NCBI RefSeq assembly: GCF_030247195.1
Contig: NC_080671.1
Span: 70,927,412-70,991,411, forward strand
DNA length: 64,000 nt
Direction: 5' to 3'
Source of the DNA: Topomyia yanbarensis
Lineage: Eukaryota; Arthropoda; Insecta; Diptera; Culicidae
Part shown: piece after piece, positions 61,520 to 64,000 of the stretch
How the letters are laid out: each line of letters opens with the position of its first letter
Position numbering within the stretch: the stretch's first letter is position 1
Notes under the pieces: generated by a model
Seen by the model: only the letters and a program-made list of their open reading frames with translations
Told to the model about the DNA's origin: nothing
The model's database searches: none
Made by a program: the position numbers and the translations under genes

Positions 61520-62077
61520 TCATCCAGACACGTTTAGGTCATAATTTATTTATACTATGTATCCATCGGATGTTTTTTTCCCACTGCCACGTAATGCTTG
61601 GTCCCGTCGCCGCCAATTACGCGCAGGGAAAAGTCGAACGGCACGTGTTAAGGTTGTAAACGACAGGCGACGATCGTTGCTTCCGATATCAGTGCGGAAT
61701 GAAAATTTCATTTTGCCTTTTCTTGTAACCTTCTCGGAGCCGAGCAAAGAAAGATCGTGGCGTCCACCTGCCTTCGACCGCGACGGTGATCCCAAAAATG
61801 TAACGAATCGTTACGCGCTTATCCCATCCGACCGATCTCAAAAAAAAATCGGTATTTTTTCTTCGACTTGTTCTTTTGGCGTGAAAGTTTTGCTCTGTTT
61901 ACCCATTAGTTTACGCCGAAATTCATCTTGTTGCGAGTAAATAACAGTCATTGTGTTACATGCGTTTGGCCGGGTTTGTTTGTGTGTGTGCGTGTTTGCG
62001 CCCCAGCCGTCATCACACAGCTGGGCGCTGGGAAAAATCTTACTGCTCCCGGTCGGTAGTGGGTAGATTTTCCATTA
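61520..62077. other. GC-richer unique sequence upstream of the candidate exon
   Basis: Holds mutually overlapping frames, 127 codons plus (61557-61940) and 81 codons minus (61550-61795), neither recognised. On the minus strand a 29-codon frame starting MGKQSKTFTPKEQVEEKIPI is present near 61905-61820. This could be the 5' part of a small minus-strand gene, but there is no firm evidence. Confidence 0.3.
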
Positions 62078-63460
62078 GGGACCGTTCATAAACCACGTAG
62101 ATCTAAATTTGGGAATTTTTAACCCCCCCTCCCCCCTAGTAGACCTTAGTAGACTTTTACCAAACCCCCCCACCCCCCTCGCCAAAAGTCTACGTAGACT
62201 TTTAATTTTTTTTCATTCGCTGGAAATGTGAAATTAGCAAGAAGCACATTATAATGTTCAATTAAAAATAAGCGTTCAGATTTATTTCAAGCTTTTTAAA
62301 TATCAAAGAATGGTTTTTTGTCTATGACTGATAAAATCAATTAATACCAATTCAAGGGGCTTTCCAACGTTTGTATAGCGGAATACTTCTTTGCAAGGTT
62401 AGTCAATCAAGTATATGTAAAAAGATATATTGCTATAACTAGTTCAAATTTTGGCCGAAGTGGGACCTACACCAACAATGCAGAATTGCTAAACACTTTT
62501 TGAGCCTTACTGGTGCATTCAAAATTGTTAAATTATAAGAAACAATTACAAAATAACACTTTTCGTGAACAAATTTCAATATTTCCAAGATAATAAGATA
62601 ATCTAAATTGGCTTATTTGATTAAGAGAACGAAGCTATTTAAATCTTCCCAAAAATATTTATATTTCTTATGTAATTAATAGCCGTATCACCTACGAGTA
62701 TTATCGAAAAGTATCAGTTTAACTCCGAATATTTTCGAAGATAAATAGAGTAGAACCGGTTTGCACGGAGTTGCGTAGGGTCAAGACGTAAAATTTAACG
62801 GGTGTTTAAAGATTTTGAAATCAGTGTAAATGATTGCAAGAGAAACTGATTAACTCGAGTAAACACTTTGTTGTAGAAGTTTAACTACACTACTGCTTTA
62901 ACCAACGAAATCAATAAATAAAAACTAAAAAAAATAATCCACTTTTGTTAAAAATCGGGTGTTTTGTTGTTACAATGCTTAGCTTTGACCATTTTTTAAC
63001 TTTTATGGTTCATGCATTTAATGGTCCATGCATGTCTGCTAACTAGTGGTGTCTCAGATGATTTCAGAGTCAAAATCTTCCGTCGTGAGGAATTTTGGGC
63101 GATCGTCTTTGGAACTGTCATTTTGTATTATTCCTAGATCAAAACTATATCAAAATATACGCAAGAAGCAATAACGTGTGAGGTTGTCCAAAAAAATCGT
63201 GGGTTCTGGGTTGAGTGATCACTTAACGAGTAGTTACCTGAATAGTGTACTAGCTTTGAAGTGTCATAAATACTGAATAGACCGATATTTTGAATACAAC
63301 TCTCTTCAAATCCCATTTATAATTAGTGATACGAGACTAACAAAAAATAAAAGTCTACGTAGACTTTTTCAAAGACCCCCCTCCCCCCTCGTAGACAAAC
63401 GTAGACTTTTGCTAGACCCCCCGTCCCCCCTATGAGTCTACGTGGTTTATGAACGGCCCC
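62078..63460. mobile_element. Inverted-repeat DNA element, 1383 bp
   Basis: Ends GGGACCGTTCATAAACCACG and, reversed, GGGGCCGTTCATAAACCACG match except at one base and continue with TAGA. TTA lies at both flanks (62075-62077, 63461-63463). Subterminal blocks pair 'AAAGTCTACGTAGACTTTT' with C-rich runs at each end (62185 and 63350). The middle is AT-rich and non-coding. A 'GTTCATAAA..ACGT' terminus is common in insect DNA elements; the superfamily is not assigned. Confidence 0.82.
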
Positions 63461-63463
63461 TTA

Positions 63464-64000
63464 TGAGCTATTTGCACGCCGGCTGGTGGCCGCAGTCAGT
63501 GAGCTCACACCAAAGACCACTGACTATAGGTGTAGTAGCCAACGGCTGACAGCAGTGTAAACTAGAGAGGAGATTTTTCATTAGTCGAACCATGTTCGAA
63601 GCTGTTTGATGCCGTTCATACGGGCATTTTCTGCGAGCAACGTGATTGTGAAATTTAGCTCTCGAGACAATAAAACACCACGCGACTCCGTCGGACAGCC
63701 GCGGCAGATCACACTGGGTGGACTCGAAATAGATCCGAGCTGATTCCGGGGAATGATGAAAATAGTACAGAGCCATTGTGCGCGGTGTCTGGCGATCGTT
63801 TACCAAATATTCAACGAAAAAGGGGTTATTCTTCGCTGACGCGTTGGCATGGGAAAATTAATGGCGCAGATTTGTTTATTGTCAAGCGAACGTACAATTA
63901 TTCACATCGCACCAGCACTCGCACGCAAGCGAGCCAAGTCCCGTATTACTATTATTCGCCTTCGTGAGGTTGGTGTGATTTTGCCTGCAGGGTATTTAGC
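63464..64000. other. Unique sequence at the window end
   Basis: Moderate GC. A 112-codon minus-strand frame (63806-63468) and a 63-codon plus-strand frame (63776-63967) are open but not recognised. Nothing else is seen. Confidence 0.35.

Overview
The window looks like intergenic or intronic DNA from a large, repeat-rich insect genome, most probably a culicine (Aedes-like) mosquito. This rests on the absence of bacterial gene layout, the abundance of TA-flanked MITEs, foldback elements, tRNA-derived SINEs and mariner relics, and a repeat family starting 'TTAATCCACCTAG' with internal 'GAGAAAGGC' motifs that I associate with Aedes introns. The species call is inference. I found no complete host protein-coding gene. 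Nearly every long open frame is a by-product of tandem repeats whose unit is a multiple of 3 bp, or of AT runs.

Layout. 1-3254: AT-rich sequence, a 145-bp duplication, then a repeat element carrying ~0.45-0.53 kb satellite monomers and ending in a (TA)n run. 3260-9045: a near-perfect 5.79-kb palindrome (arms ~2.89 kb) centred at 6152/6153 in a second (TA)n run. 9933-10285: a tRNA-derived SINE with a tandem partial copy. 10490-13920: minisatellites dominated by an 18-bp (2 x 9) array. 16560-18603: two decayed mariner-type transposases on the minus strand. 18.9-23.1 kb: a ~118-bp tandem array interrupted by an 'AATCCACC' repeat, a hAT MITE with a clean 8-bp target duplication, and a 16-bp minisatellite. 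23.1-29.4 kb: simple repeats, a TA-flanked MITE, a foldback element and a short Helitron that hosts a 113-bp hairpin insertion.

30.2-36.0 kb: a degenerate A/T minisatellite split by a TA-flanked MITE and by a 3.15-kb pogo/Tigger-type shell, which itself contains a piggyBac-type MITE and a LINE endonuclease relic. 36.1-40.4 kb: another TA MITE, a third mariner relic, and an inverted second copy of the satellite element seen at 1.8-3.1 kb. 43.6-47.3 kb: CTCACT and TC microsatellites, then a 3.26-kb foldback element whose spacer holds the C-terminal coding end of a probable transposon protein. 47.6-52.4 kb: a nest at least three levels deep. 56.6-59.8 kb: 9-bp and 16-bp minisatellites. 59.9-60.65 kb: a probable non-LTR retrotransposon tail. 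61.3-61.5 kb: a short unidentified membrane-like coding segment. 62.1-63.5 kb: a 1.38-kb inverted-repeat element.

The genes do not form a pathway. The history is repeated insertion, array expansion and inverted duplication. The most unusual objects are the 5.8-kb palindrome, whose left arm can be removed to leave an in-phase satellite; a ~115-bp mobile hairpin present twice, each time with exactly 13-bp flanking duplications; and the foldback element with a coding spacer.
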